Of a DNA stretch of 64,000 nucleotides, positions 1 to 11,839 are shown piece by piece (position 1 is the first letter of the stretch; the number at the start of each line of letters is the position of its first letter). Source of the stretch: Liolophura sinensis (taxonomy: Eukaryota > Mollusca > Polyplacophora > Chitonida > Chitonidae); contig NC_088307.1 of NCBI RefSeq assembly GCF_032854445.1, forward strand, positions 18,798,017 to 18,862,016. Direction: 5' to 3'. The notes under the pieces were generated by a model. That model was not told where the DNA came from and did not search any database. It was given only the letters and a program-made list of their open reading frames with translations. A program made the position numbers and the translations under genes.

Positions 1-52
1 GAAATATTCTTGAGTACGTTGTAAAACACCAATCAAAAAAATAAATAAATCT
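1..52 (+). mobile_element. SINE family A, 3' tail cut by window edge
   Basis: Begins with the family A tail (GAAATATTCTTGAGTACG) and ends in the typical CACCAATCAAA plus AATAAATAAA run. Confidence 0.8.
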
Positions 53-398
53 ATCAATTATTATTTCCAGGCTTGCCATTTTAGAGTAAATATTTTGGGC
101 CTACAAAATTAAAATTTTGACCACATTGTTAATGTGATCTGAAGACAAGTGTGTCAAAATTTCAAATTCTTGCACCAAAATCTAAGCATTGTGACAAGAA
201 TTTAATTTTTTATTTGAGAATCAGTGACAGTGCTTTATGCGTTTCCACATGATGTAATTTGTGCCGGCGTTTTTGCCATAAATAAACAAACAAATGCATT
301 TCTTGACTTGTAGATTCTTAATAGTGCTGAACAGGGTTACTTAACACAAGTTTTCAGATTCCTAAGCTTTTCTATCTTTACTTCCTTTCCATCATTAG

Positions 399-3366
399 GC
401 TCGATGGCGTGGTTACCATGCACGCCGGCGGAGCAGCAAGGAACTAAAGAAGGTGCGACAGAGGGTGCAAGAGGCCAACAACGCAGCCACAGACGACAAG
501 ACGCTGGGACAGCGTACTGCGTCAGCATTAGATTACCTGTTACGCTGCAAGCAGTTAGCCTACATTCTGGAAGCCTTGATGCATTTAGGTAAGCCAGAGA
601 CGTATCAGGATATCAACTTTGATAGTTTTTCTACCCAGCATGGTAGGTAAAATGTTTGAGACTGTGCATGATATGTGTGGTTTATGATTCTGGTTTTGAT
701 AGGAGGGGAGGGGGTAATGGTACTCAGTCAACTCTTACAAGTCCAGAAAGATTGGGAGTTCAAATCCAGCTCCTGTGGACTTGCATGATTTGACAGTTAC
801 CTGTTTACGTGTAAACTTTTTAGTATTTTTTTCTCCTCTAATAACCTGTAATACTGCATAAGACATCAGCGAAATAAGATAATTTATAAAAAGACGATAG
901 ATTGTCTACAGTGAACATTATTTCAGTTTTTGTGAATTTTGTAAATGAAAGTGAAAATTGTTGGAAACAGGTCAATTTACGTTGCTGTGTATTGCTATTT
1001 TGCAGAGGTTGTAACGAGGTTGTCTGCAGAATGCTGTCTGAGGATCGTGGAAGTGAATGCAGTGGATGTTATCTATAGGCTGATCCGTAGCTGCAACCGC
1101 AGCATGCCGCACATGGAGCTCATCAAGTATTCACTCGATATTCTACTCAACTTGGCCAAGGTACATAAATTACTGTGGATTTTGTGTAAAATTGGCCTCA
1201 AATTTTAAATGTGCTTCTGAGAACTTTGTAGCCTAGAGAATTTCCCCCTCTCATCCCAGGATCTTAGAGAGATGTGCAAGATGAGAGGAATTCTTGGAGC
1301 ATTACAAGGCCTTTCAGTTTTGAGGGGTCACATCCCTCCCAGTTTACCTTGTAGTTTAGTTGAGGCAAAGTCTATATTATACCCGCTCTTGTGACTTTCA
1401 GCAGATGTTTAAAAAAGACATCGAGCTGGTTGGACTACTTTTCACCTTAACATAAATCACATGCATGCTGACCACTTGATAGTAATGCCATGTCACCCAG
1501 AAAGGCCAAGGTCCATGTGGAAAGAATCAAATATTAAAATCACGTTTCCAAATGCTCCCTCACTGGTTCAGTTTATTTGATTGGTGTTTTTTTATGCTGT
1601 ACTCAAGAATATTTCACTTATACGACGGTGGCCAGCATTAAGGTGGGAGGAAACCGGGCAGAGCCCGGCGGAAACCCATGACCATCCGCAGGTTGCTGAC
1701 CACAGCCATATAAGCGAAAAATTCTTGAATATGACATTACGCCTCTGTCATATAATTACAGAGGCTGTACAAGAGATTTTGGGCAAAAATCTGTATTCGC
1801 TGATCAAACCAAATCTTCTGTATTTTCTGTACCAAGATCAGCTCTAAATACCCTAAATGACCTAAACATTCAACCACAAAAGAGCATTTTTTGCAGGCAA
1901 ATAAATGTCATGAGGTTTTACTTCTGGTGCTAAAATTTACATTTTCCCAGTAGGGTATCGTCATACTTCCCAAACAATTCTCAAAAGACCTTTCTAAAAT
2001 CAATACAACTCCCAGAATCTAAATGTGCAACTTAGCCATGGACGAAATTTTAGGTCATTTGGGGTATTGACTTTCGGTAAACATCAGACTCATACTTGTA
2101 TTTTGTATAGTATTTAAGGTCACTTTGTTTTTCAAAGGAAACAGAGCCCATCACATATTGCTGTTTGTTTTAGTTTGACAGGACCGTAAGGGCTGTTTAT
2201 GAGGCCGAGGAGTCTGTCCCTACCCTGGTGGACCTGATGCAGATCTACAGAGAGAAGGGCCTCATCTTCTCTAAGGCCTGTACTTTACTGGGCATTTTGG
2301 GACTGGAGCCCAGGCGCAGACAGGTAATTATGATGTTAAAACGAGTTCTCATACATGTATCTGCCTTTTCTGGTACCTGGTGGGGCCTGCAACATACATC
2401 ATTAAGAGTTCTCTTTTCAGTTCTTTGGAAGTGGTAGATCCAGGGCCAACCCTAGGTCAAATCACACCTAAGACTTTAAAAGAGGAAGGTGTAACTTCCT
2501 CGCTTGGCGTTCAGCATGAAGGGGATAGTGTAACGACTGGTTGGCCCGTATCAGTATAATGGCTTGGGCAGGGTGGCTTACTGGCCTTCAGTAAGTCGTC
2601 ATTGAAGCAGCACTAGATAAAAGAGCAGTGGAAATCCGTCCTGCAACAAGGAGGCACATTACATGCACTCTAAGGATTTCTTCGTCGTCACATGAGTTTC
2701 GAAACGTGGGTTTCCTCCGGGCTCTGTCGGGTTTCTTCCCACCATAATGCTGGCCACCGTTGTATAAGTGAAACGTTCTTCAGTACGGCATAAAACACAA
2801 ATCAAATAAATAAATAAATGGTAAGATGACTCTTGAAAGGAAATGGATTCGGCCAACATATGATAATTTAGAAGCGTGTTATCAGAATCTATGAAACATT
2901 TCATTGAGCTATTTATTTTCTCATTGTAACACAAATCATAGAAATGTTTCTTTGTTTCAGTAGTAATGTTCTCTATCATACTGAATAAGAGGAATATGTA
3001 ACAGAGGTCCTCTTTTCTGCATTTTTTTATTATGTTCATTTGCTAATGATAGTAATAACTTTTTCTTCTGCATATAAGGAAATTCTGAGTGACGCCAAGA
3101 CAGTGGAGCGAATCCGTGGCATTCAGTACCTGACTTCGAGAAAACAGAAAATTGAGGACACACGCCTCGTCACAAAAAGCAAACTCATCGCAGCACGCAC
3201 CAGTTTCAACTCTACACTGCCATTTTCTACGCCCAGCAAACGTGCACCAAAGATTCGCCCTGACTGGTTCCTGCGTAGGGACAGCTTGAAAGTTATTGAA
3301 AACCCTTTAAGTGCTATAAATTTTGTTTTGGATTCTCTCCATGTTACCCCTAAAGGAGGAAACTGA
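399..3366 (+). CDS. ASPM: ASPM C-terminal part (last four coding exons; 5' end outside window)
   Basis: Exons 399-588, 1006-1160, 2174-2323 and 3079-3366 have AG/GT borders and join in phase (783 bp, 260 codons plus TGA). The peptide matches the C-terminus of abnormal spindle protein: it starts with an IQ-like basic stretch (ARWRGYHARRR), then TASALDYLLRCKQLAYILEA, EVVTRLSAECC, VIYRLIRSCNRSMPHMELIK, LLNLAK, LVDLMQIYREKG, and ends with the hallmark RPDWFLRRDSLKVIENPLSA. These are armadillo-like helices after the IQ array. In animals ASPM works at spindle poles and microtubule minus ends, binding calmodulin through its IQ repeats. The N-terminal calponin-homology domains and nearly all IQ repeats lie left of the window. 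Nothing looks broken. Introns hold SINEs and a MITE (1849-2065). Confidence 0.95.
1570..1705 (-). mobile_element. SINE family A, 3' half
   Basis: Reverse-oriented copy: ATTTGATTGGTGTTTT, then CTCAAGAATATTTCACTTAT, then GGTGGGAGGAAACCGGGC. The tRNA-like head is missing. It lies in the ASPM intron between exons 1006-1160 and 2174-2323. Confidence 0.85.
1849..2065 (+). mobile_element. MITE family D, full copy in ASPM intron
   Basis: Terminal inverted repeats are seen as TACCCTAAATGACCTAAA at the left and TTTTAGGTCATTTGGGGTA at the right; the ends suggest a TA target site. The body is shared with copies at 3743-3972, 54098-54295, 46906-47126 (reverse) and 40333-40435 (reverse, partial). No coding capacity at about 217 bp. 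Confidence 0.75.
2429..2692 (+). mobile_element. SINE family B copy
   Basis: Contains the family B central block: CTTCCTCGCTTGGCGTTCAG, AAGGGGATAGTG, GACTGGTTGGCCCG and a diverged GTATCAGTATAATG. The family's tRNA-like head is best seen near 37960. It is followed at once by a family A tail (2694-2821), giving a B-A tandem in the ASPM intron before the last exon. Confidence 0.7.
2694..2821 (+). mobile_element. SINE family A, 3' half
   Basis: Reads GTGGGTTTCCTCCGGGCTCT, CACCATAATGCTGGCCACCG and CAAATAAATAAATAAATGG. It abuts the family B copy on its left. Confidence 0.85.
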
Positions 3367-3742
3367 AAACATTTTGTGTTCATGAAGTGTTCAAAGTTAC
3401 AGATTCATCCGAACACATTTGTGAACTGAACAAAGTAATCTTTTATTATGTTGTTGTTGCATTATTTCTACTTCTACTGCAAGAACTGTGGTAGATTTAA
3501 AGTGTAAAATTTTGAAGATATATTACTTAAGTGGAGTTGATAAGCTTACTGGTATATTTAAACTAGGATAACTTTTATATTCACATCAATTTGTTTTAAA
3601 ATCTTGTATATATGTGGAATTCAGTTCTTGTGTAAAATTGGCGAGTTTAGCTAGCTTAAAGTAGATGTAGTTTCCGGATTACTGTTAGGGGTCTGGGGTA
3701 AAACTTTTAATCAGACACCAGTGAGCAATGCCTTTCACAATA

Positions 3743-3972
3743 TTACCCGAAATAACATAAAAATTTGACCACAAAGATACATTTTTGGAGGCTCATAAAT
3801 GTCATAAGATATTGCGTCTGGTGCTAAAATTTTCTAATTACATTTTCCCAGCAGGATATCATCCTACCTTCCAAATACCTCTCAAAGCACCTTTCTAAAA
3901 TCTTTAAATCTCCCAGAATCTGGAAGAATTAGCAACTTACTCATGGACGAATTTTTAGAATCATTTAGGGTA
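3743..3972 (+). mobile_element. MITE family D copy
   Basis: Same body as 1849-2065. The right end TCATTTAGGGTA is kept; the left end is degenerate. It lies in the ASPM 3' UTR or flank. Confidence 0.65.
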
Positions 3973-4012
3973 AATCTGCCTACTCCAGAAGAATATGTTT
4001 AAAGTCAGAATT

Positions 4013-4275
4013 GGTGCCTCAGTGGCAGAGGTGGGTAGTGTGCCAGCATGGTGGAATGATGCTAGAGCCTCAACAATGGGGTGCCTGTGAATTTAAGTCC
4101 AGCTCATACTGGCTTCCTCTGCGGCCGTACGTAGGAAGGAGTGTCAGCACCTTGCTGATGGTTGTGGGTTTCCCGTAGGCTCTGCCCGGTTCCCTCCCAT
4201 CATGATGCTGGTCGCCGTCGCATAGGTGAAATATTCCTGAGTACTGCCTAAAACACCAATCAAATAAATAAATAA
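4013..4275 (+). mobile_element. SINE family A, near full length
   Basis: Shows a tRNA-derived head (GTGCCTCAGTGGC, then B-box-like AATTTAAGTCCAGCTCATAC), a central region (GGTTGTGGGTTTCCCGTAGG) and a tail ending in AAATAAATAAATAAAG. It is about 260 bp. Confidence 0.85.
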
Positions 4276-5910
4276 AGAAATGAAATCAGAATTTCAAATG
4301 TAGTATTAGTGCTTGCATCTACTTGAGGACACTGGATAATTTAGGAATATATTAATAGGGTTATGCATTTTGTCTTATTCAAGAGCTCATTCCACAATGG
4401 ATTAATTTTATACCTTGGGGTTTAAAATTTTGAACACTTAAAAATTGTTCTGTTGACACAAATCTGTAAGCATATGTTTGTCATTATGCTTAAATTTTGA
4501 ACTTAAGCTTAGTTTAAAGTTAAACATGTTTAGTTTGTGATATGTTTAAATAGTTCTTCATGCTGCATTGAATAATCTCATCACTTCTAAATCTGCTGTA
4601 TTAAATAGGTTAGAGTCTTCAGAATAAAATCTCCAAATTTTCCCACCTGCAGACGAGGGTCAATAATAGTTATATACCGGGGAACAAGTATTGCATTTAT
4701 ACTTTAAAGTAATGCACGCATTTCACACTGGTGCTCCTTATTTCATGGTCCATACACAATTTTTTTTTTAAATTTGTCTTAACAATGAGAAGTAAATGTA
4801 CATGTACACATAGTTTGAAGCCAATAACATTAATATTAACAAATTGGACACTTTTAAACATTATATTGCACTAAGTTTTTTTGTGTAAAATTTAGCAGTA
4901 TGTTCAGTGTATATAATTTGTGAAAACAGTCAGATTGTAGAAAACATGTCTCTCTGTGTTTGTAGTTCACATCGATTTTGTGTAATTGTTAGGCCATTGT
5001 TAATTGACTGTTTGTTTTTCATTACTACATACTAATTATTAATAATCTTGCCCTAAGTATTTTTTAAAAACTGGAACGCAATGTAGGTTAATAAAAGTAT
5101 GTATGTATTATATTCACATTTACATCATCTGACAACATTTTATTTTTATTATTTTGCAAAACCATGAATTAATAGGCATACAAAAATAAGCATGAGGGAA
5201 GATCATGAGATATGGAAAATCATGCATCAGTGGCATCGTTAAAGGTTAAGGTCATGTATTTTGCCTGAAGCTTGAATATTCTCCATCCCTTGAGAGAACA
5301 AGATTTCTTCTGGAGACTCCTGAAAGCTGTAACAAATCTAATTTCTTGACATCACAAGCAGCGTTGAGATGGGAAAGTATTACTGTCTCCGCATAGACTG
5401 GTGTAGGCTGCCATTTGATTTCAAATCTGATAATACATTATTAATAAAGACTGATGACCCATTGTGATGTGGTTCCCAATTTACAAGAAAGTGGTGCTAC
5501 AAGCCTGCCTTTGTTTGGGTTAAAGTTTCGAAAATGTTAGTGGAGGGAATTTCTCATGAGCCCACCCATAACTGATAAAATAAGTAGGTGTATAAATCTG
5601 AAAAATTGGTATAACAATCATTTTTGTCTCAACGTTATTCCCTTGAAAATCACCCTCCATTGCGCCGTAAAAGGGACAGCTTTGCATCATTCATAACATA
5701 TACTTAGCTTTATTAATAAATACAGTCATCTCATTTTTTTTTTTTACGAAGTTGTTAAAATTGATTTAATCCTTTCGTTTATGTTTTGGTGTATGTACAT
5801 TTATATCATTTTATCAAGTTACCTACGTTTTTCTTTTTTAATATCAAATCATCAATTAAAATCATTTATGCTTTTTAGTTGTCCATGTACTGTGTTGTTA
5901 TTTTAAGCAG
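4276..5910. other. AT-rich stretch, no gene seen beyond the possible UTR end
   Basis: No coding exon with splice signals was recognised between the SINE at 4275 and the exon-like segment at 5911. Homopolymer T runs are common. Confidence 0.4.
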
Positions 5911-6010
5911 GTTTGTTTACCAAGAAGACATTCTGCTGGCACAAGACAGTCACTACTGTATAATGTCGGCAACCTGGTACAAGTACATCCTGGGCGTGGA
6001 GACCAAGTAA
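5911..6010 (+). CDS. Possible orphan terminal exon, unknown protein
   Basis: A polypyrimidine-rich stretch ends in AAGCAG at 5910. The next 100 bp read as one carried-over base plus 32 codons and a TAA. The peptide contains VYQEDILLAQDSHYC and SATWYKYILGVETK, whose composition looks coding rather than random. No partner exon on the + strand was found between the ASPM stop and here, and it does not resemble the known ASPM C-terminus. It could be a displaced or relic last exon, or chance. I do not recognise the family. Confidence 0.33.
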
Positions 6011-6067
6011 TGTGTCAACCAGAGTCTGTAGTCTGTGACTGAAGGCAGTCATTTCTGGTGTAAAGTG

Positions 6068-6152
6068 TATTTATTTATTTATTTGATTGGTGTTTTATGC
6101 CATGTACAGCAATATTTCACTTACACGGCCGTCAGCAATGTGGCGGGAGGCC
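6068..6152 (-). mobile_element. SINE family A, tail fragment
   Basis: Reverse tail: ATTTATTTATTTGATTGGTG, TGTACAGCAATATTTCACTT, GTGGCGGGAGG. It joins a family B-derived tandem repeat on its right. Confidence 0.75.
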
Positions 6153-6345
6153 AGTGTCTGTATACTGTGATAGGATAGAGTGTCATGTCTGGTGTCGGTA
6201 TACTGTGACTGGATGGAGTGCTATGTCTGGTGTCATTATACTGTGACGGAGTGTCGTGTGGTGTCGGTAAACAGTGACTGGATTGAGTGTCATATCTGGT
6301 GTTGGTAAGCTGTAACGGGCTGGACTATCAGGATTGAAACCAGCA
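6152..6345 (+). repeat. Tandem repeat derived from SINE family B
   Basis: Four to five diverged repeats of a roughly 40-bp motif, GTGTCATGTCTGGTGTCGG followed by TATACTGTGACTGGATGG. The same motif occurs once in ordinary family B copies (for example near 38120), so this is an internal SINE segment amplified in tandem. Confidence 0.65.
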
Positions 6346-6429
6346 TGCTGCAAACAGACATCTTGCATACAAGTGAAATCATGTAGAAAACATTTTTAAA
6401 CCACAAGCCAATGAACAGGAGGAGGGTTT

Positions 6430-7010
6430 TTATTGCGTTCAGGAAATGCTCCAGAGCATAGGTTTTCGTTGGTGAAGGGAAATGTTACCAGGATAAACGT
6501 TTCCGATGCTATAGGAATATGTTCCCGTACAAAAGTTTCCACTCCCTTAGGAAATATCCCAGGAGTAATGTTCCTGTTGCTTTCAGGAAATGTTCCCAGG
6601 ACAAAGGTTTTCACTGCATTAGGGAAATGTTCCCAGGACAAAGGTTTCCACTGCTTTAGGGAAATGTTCCCAGAACAAATCTTTTTACTGGTTTCAATAA
6701 ATTTTCCCAGGACAAAGGTTTTCATTGCTTTATGGAAATGTTCCCAGGGTAAAGGTTTTTACTGGCTTCGCGAAATTTTCTCATGATGATTTAAGATTTT
6801 CACTGGTTGAGGGAAATGTTCCAGGACAAAGGTTTTCATTGCTTTAGGGAAATGTTCCCAGGGCAAAGGTTTTCACTGGTTTAATGAAGTGCCACAGGAC
6901 AAAGCTTCCCACTGCTTTAGGTTAATGTTGCAGAACATAGATTTCCAACATTTTAGGGAAATGCTACAGGGCAAAGGTTTTCATTATGTTAGGGAAAGCT
7001 TCCAGGACAT
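6430..7010 (+). repeat. 37-bp minisatellite
   Basis: Roughly fifteen diverged copies of a unit reading GAAATGTTCCCAGGACAAAG then GTTTCCACTGCTTTAGG. Copies are 37 bp apart where clean (6587, 6624, 6661). Because 37 is not a multiple of three, the long reading frames here on both strands are repeat artefacts. Confidence 0.8.
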
Positions 7011-10000
7011 GCATGGCTACAACACTAAATGGAAGGAGCGACTGAAAACATTAGTGGATGACTGTTAACGAAAGAACGACTTTGAACGAAATTACTTCTA
7101 AATTATATGGCTAGAAATACAGCCTATACATTTGTAAACACACGCCCCTTGTCTCCCCCGCTGGATAATTGAATATGATGGCACAGAAGGTAAATTCAGA
7201 AAACAAAGAAACCCTTATACTATAAAGCAGTTTAACGTTGATTTACTTTCTAAAACGCCTCACGGATGGGCTGAGTGCATCTGCAGCTGTATTTTGACAC
7301 AAATGGTTAACAAAGCAACCAGAATGTTTAAAGACATTCAGATCGACACCTATTGACCATATTTACGGAACAAACCCACAGAAATATCTAATGACATGAT
7401 GCTCTTGATTTTTTCACCTATGGTTTTATTGCCCGGAAATGAAATCATGAAATCAGATCTGACTCACAGTATATGACATCTCAGTCAGTGAAACATTTTG
7501 ATGTTGATGGCTTCAACTGGTTTTAATTGCATAAAGGCTATCAAAGACTCAAATGTTGGGTTTCGCTCCTGATTGGTGTACTGGGTAACTATTTTCCTGG
7601 CAGACAGAACAGAGTTGAACGAACCAGCACTGAAAGAATAATTAAGCTCTTAATTTTAACAGAAAATCTGCAGTCTGGGTGAAGCCAGAATGTATTAGGT
7701 TATTATAAAACAATATTGTGTCATCTTCAACAAAATATTCTGTTAGAATCTTTATGCTGAACAAATGGAATATGTGTTGTATTTAACAGAATAATCTGCT
7801 GCAATAACAGAATACATTCTAGCATCACTGAGACAATAGGCTTTCTTTTAATATTAACAGGTTGATTTTTTCAGTGTACTGGATAAGAGTTAAAACGAAC
7901 TGAACAACCAGATTGGGTAAATGAAATAAACACACTCAGTTTATATTCGTGATAGGAAATCAAAAACAAACAAAAAAAAACTGGAAAACGCAATAAATAC
8001 TGAAAGTCATAAAGCAAATGGGTACAAAATGAGAAATCCAATAATCCTTGCATGGTAAACTTTGGTAACTATCAACAAACTTATCACGAAGACTATGTCG
8101 CTTTCGTTGACTATATATTATACATGTAAACTTGAAGGCTCCCTTGAAATCACATATGAAATCACAACATTTCGCTAATGCAGCAAACACGTTACCATCG
8201 AACGCCAAAACTTGTGCGATCCGGAACGATCCACGTCTGTGTAATATTTTGTTCTTTAAAAAAAGGCCACATGGAAACAATTTTAACTAGAGCTGCATGC
8301 AATTATACGGCTTCCAAGCGGTCTGTACACACAGCATTTAGAGTCCACTTTCTAAAACTTTTCATTCTCCACCACAAACCGTTCAAATCTGTCAGTTCTA
8401 TGCTCTGAAAAGACCCCAGCTTTGTCTAATAACAGCAAAAAAAAAAAAAAAAAAAAAAAACCAGATGTAAGGCGTATTAGACAATGAACTCTCCGAACGA
8501 ATGAATTATATGTACCTTGGCGAAACAAAACTATTTCAGCAATACCCGGCGTCACGATCTCCCAAAAATGAACCATAGTGTCCATTCTTAACTCCGGAAT
8601 GAATCGGCCAAAATTTGACCTGTGTTATTTCAGCAGGGATAGTAGGCTTTGAACCTGAGACCGCTGAATATTATGTGTAAAATAAAAAGGGTAAAAATGG
8701 TTAGAAGTAGACTGGACTTGAACCCCAGGCCGCTAGGACTGATTGTCTGGTGCCTAATAACTTCATAGTACCGGAAATTGAAGAAAAAAAAGAGAACAAA
8801 GATTGGCAGGAATGAACTGCATTTGAACCAGTAACTTATAGGGACGATGTTCACTGGGGCTGTGGTGAAAGACTGTGAAAAGAAAAAAAAAGCCTTTGCT
8901 GTCAAATAGCAGTGCTGGACAACATGAATAGAGAGATTGTTCCCTTGATCTACTCTTCTTGTTGCCAAACAGAATTAGAATACACGTCCTGTAGCCAGCA
9001 CTATACAGTGAACGGGTTTCATGCAGCCTAGCACGAAGCTCCCGTGTTTATGAATGGGAGGTTTGGTCAATTTTTTTATGTATATACGCTACAGGGTTTT
9101 GCGTCTTACTTCATATTTTTTTATGGTTTTTTGGTCATAACCTGAAAACTATACCAAGAACAAAAGTAATTCTTACAGATTTGTAATCCTGACCTCAAGC
9201 AGTAGTAGACAGTGTTTTCATATAAGCCTGTTAAGCAGTTTTTAGACTTTTAAGCTGATTTCATCGGTCAGTTACAGCACAACTTTCATACCAAACAAAA
9301 AGGTTTTTGTACAATTTAGGTACGGCGATCTACCCGAAACGTGCAAATGAAATTTTATCCAAAGATCATTGGTCGATTTACGGAAAAAGATGGTTTAAGC
9401 ATGTCAAAAAAATTCTAAACGGTTGTTAAATTACTGGCCAAAAAAACGAAAAAAAAAAAACAAAACTGCTACATATGTTTGTTATTAGAAATGCCAAGTC
9501 TGAATAAAAATAACAAATTTTTAAACATATTTTAATGGCAAAGTTATCAGTCTCAGCCCCGCGGTCCTACAGTCAAAAATGAAGATCTGCAGTTGATCTG
9601 TCTATACTGACAAATAAGCTTTAAATGCATTTTTTAAAGAAACACTATACATCGTAGGATTAAACTAAAACCACAGTTGTTTTCAGCAGGTCAAACTACA
9701 TCTAATTGCTATTTTGGTTTTTTTCAAAATTACTTGAAACATGTGATGTACATGCATATAAATTTTCAAGGCTATCGGATCAGCGATTCTGGGGAAGATG
9801 TTTTTTTATTTTTCACATTTCCATACTTGTCTAATATGGGCCGAAAAGTGGGACACAGGTGGGTAAAGTTTTATACTCCAACAGGTAGCCCAAGCGATTT
9901 GGTTATGAACATGTTTGGAAAGTTAACAGCTGTGACACGCCGTTTTCTCGCAAAACGAAAAAAAAAAAAAGTTGCCAGAGAAGAAGTAAAATAATCTATA

Positions 10001-10240
10001 CCGAAAACAATAGTCTTCTAAGCGAAGCTTCGAAGCCCGATTATTACCCCACCTGCTACAGAATGGCCTACTTGCATATTGTCATAGTTTTAAATATAGC
10101 TTATTTTAAGAAACTGTAGTGTCTCTGTGCGTGAGTAGTGGACGTGTAGGCCTATAGTCTAGTCCATAAACACCGTTCTCAAACTGGTGTATCACGAGGT
10201 TAAAGGTTGGGCCCATTGCTCTATGTTTATTTAATTGTTT
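7011..10240. other. Spacer, no supported gene
   Basis: AT-rich sequence. Near 8640-8860 three short segments look like minus-strand tRNA-type B-boxes (for example GGACTTGAACCCCAGG near 8710), so decayed tRNA-derived SINEs may be present. A run of about 24 A lies at 8437-8460. The reading frame at 9677-9994 has no splice context or recognisable domain. Confidence 0.4.
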
Positions 10241-10272
10241 GTTTATTTATTTATTTATTTAGGCCTACCGGG

Positions 10273-10505
10273 TATATATTTATTTACCTGATTGGTGTTT
10301 TATGCCGTACTCGAGATTATTTCACTTATATAGGCTACCGGTGGGAGGAAACCGGATAGAGACCAGGGGAAACCAACGACCATCCGCAGGTTGTTCTAAA
10401 ACCGACCCACTTACAGTCGGAGAGGAAGCTTGCATGAGCTGGATTTGAACTCATAACAATCGCATTGGTGAGACCCTCCTGCGTCATTGCTCCTCCCTGG
10501 CTTTG
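10273..10505 (-). mobile_element. SINE family A, near full length
   Basis: Reverse copy: ATTTACCTGATTGGTGTTTT, TATAGGCTACCGGTGGGAGG, then B-box region GAGCTGGATTTGAACTCATA and head CTCCTCCCTGGC. It is preceded by ATTT repeats. Confidence 0.85.
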
Positions 10506-11048
10506 ATTAGGCCTAATATGCTGCTGACACAACACTTCACAAATTCATTCAATCTTTAGGGGAAAAAAATGCATGTTCGGGATGAAATTAAGTACGGATG
10601 CTGAGGTGTGGAGTGAAGAAAACAACATCTAAATACTCACAAGACAAAAAATGATATTGATAGGAGTACCTCACTGATTTAAACTTATCGATCGTAGTCC
10701 ATCTTTCCTGATGTATGATCTTAAACTTGAGATTGCCTTCCCTAGAACTGATATAAGCCTACAAGAAGTCCTTGATATATTCTACATCATTTCCATGAAA
10801 CTCTTCTAATATAACTCTTCTGATAATCTGATAAATCAGGCTATGCGAAATATTTCAAGGAAAAGACTGAAATATGTAATAATGTGCTGTAAAACTGTTT
10901 TATGATAGCATAGGTCTACTGTGTTACCGGTACTGCACTTTTTTTTCTTTCATTTTATCACTTGCATTTGTTTGTAATTCCTTAATTCTTATATGTATAT
11001 ATTATTCCTATTTATTTATTTATTTTTTTTTAAATTTATTTTATGAAA

Positions 11049-11280
11049 CAGCCCTTCGGAGTGCCTCAAACAATAGCAACCTCTGGTTGACAGGATTTGA
11101 ATATAAATGCTATTATACCCTGTTGAAGTAAAGTTACCGGAACCTGTAATGTTATCATTTGCTGAATTTGTCATAATTTCTTTTTCTTTTTTGTTTGACT
11201 CGCATTTGTACATGTGTGTAAAATGAAATTACCCTTCTGAGTGGCTCAGAGAATATCAACCTTGAAATAAAATTGCTATT
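11049..11280 (+). repeat. Diverged direct repeat pair
   Basis: Segments starting at 11049 (CAGCCCTTCGGAGTGCCTCA) and 11229 (TTACCCTTCTGAGTGGCTCA) share order and end in similar TGCTATTAT stretches. They lie just outside the left boundary of the proposed large element. Confidence 0.45.
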
Positions 11281-11354
11281 ATCATTTACTCAGGATGTCG
11301 GTTTTGAACACACCACCGGTAACAAAAGGTATATATGTGTACGAGACAACGTCA

Positions 11355-11475
11355 CATGACAAGGTACGAGATCTTCAAGCTGTTGGGTAGTTCCCGGCAC
11401 AACAGTACTCGTCAGCCTACATCCACGAGGGGAACGGACGTACATCCACCAGGAGAACGGACATCCATCAGAAGG
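11355..11475 (+). repeat. Outer inverted block, left copy
   Basis: AAGGTACGAGA (11361-11371) and the run from CCGGCACAACAG to GAGAACGGACATCC match, in inverted orientation, the region 29418-29555. Shared words include GCCTACATCCA and AGGAGAACGGACATCC. The words ACATCCACGAGG are also the core of the 53-bp unit, so this may be an older, diverged edge of the array. Confidence 0.6.
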
Positions 11476-11839
11476 ACGTTGCAGTGCGCTTGACCATACA
11501 TATGGCGCGAAATGCAAAGTAATGGGGTATAGTTACACATTTGTGTTCAGTGAAAAGACATACAGATTATATCACTGTATATCTGACACCATTAACTTAA
11601 ATTTTATTTACTACAGTGCTTCCCCAAATCATCGAACTATCGACAACCGATGATGAGTAAGACAAGGTATGTTATAAATTATCGGTATAAATTATCAAAC
11701 TATCGACGACAGATGATGAATAAGTCAAGGTATTCTATATCAAAAGGATACAACAGCCCAAGGCCTCTCCAGACCCGTTTTCCCGACATGGGGTTCATAG
11801 GCCTGTAGGACTATACAATATACAGGTACTTGGTATTTA

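Larger units (their letters stand above)
3367..5110 (+). other. ASPM: Likely ASPM 3' UTR with candidate poly(A) signal
   Basis: AT-rich non-coding sequence after the ASPM stop. An AATAAA at 5090-5095 is a reasonable polyadenylation signal that would give a UTR of about 1.7 kb. The AATAAATAAA run near 4262 belongs to a SINE tail and is less convincing. The stretch holds a MITE (3743-3972) and a full SINE (4013-4275). No ORF of note was seen. Confidence 0.35.

Noticed and set aside
9677-9994. 105-codon + strand ORF
   Set aside because: No splice signals, no recognisable motif and a Lys run from an A homopolymer. Likely chance.
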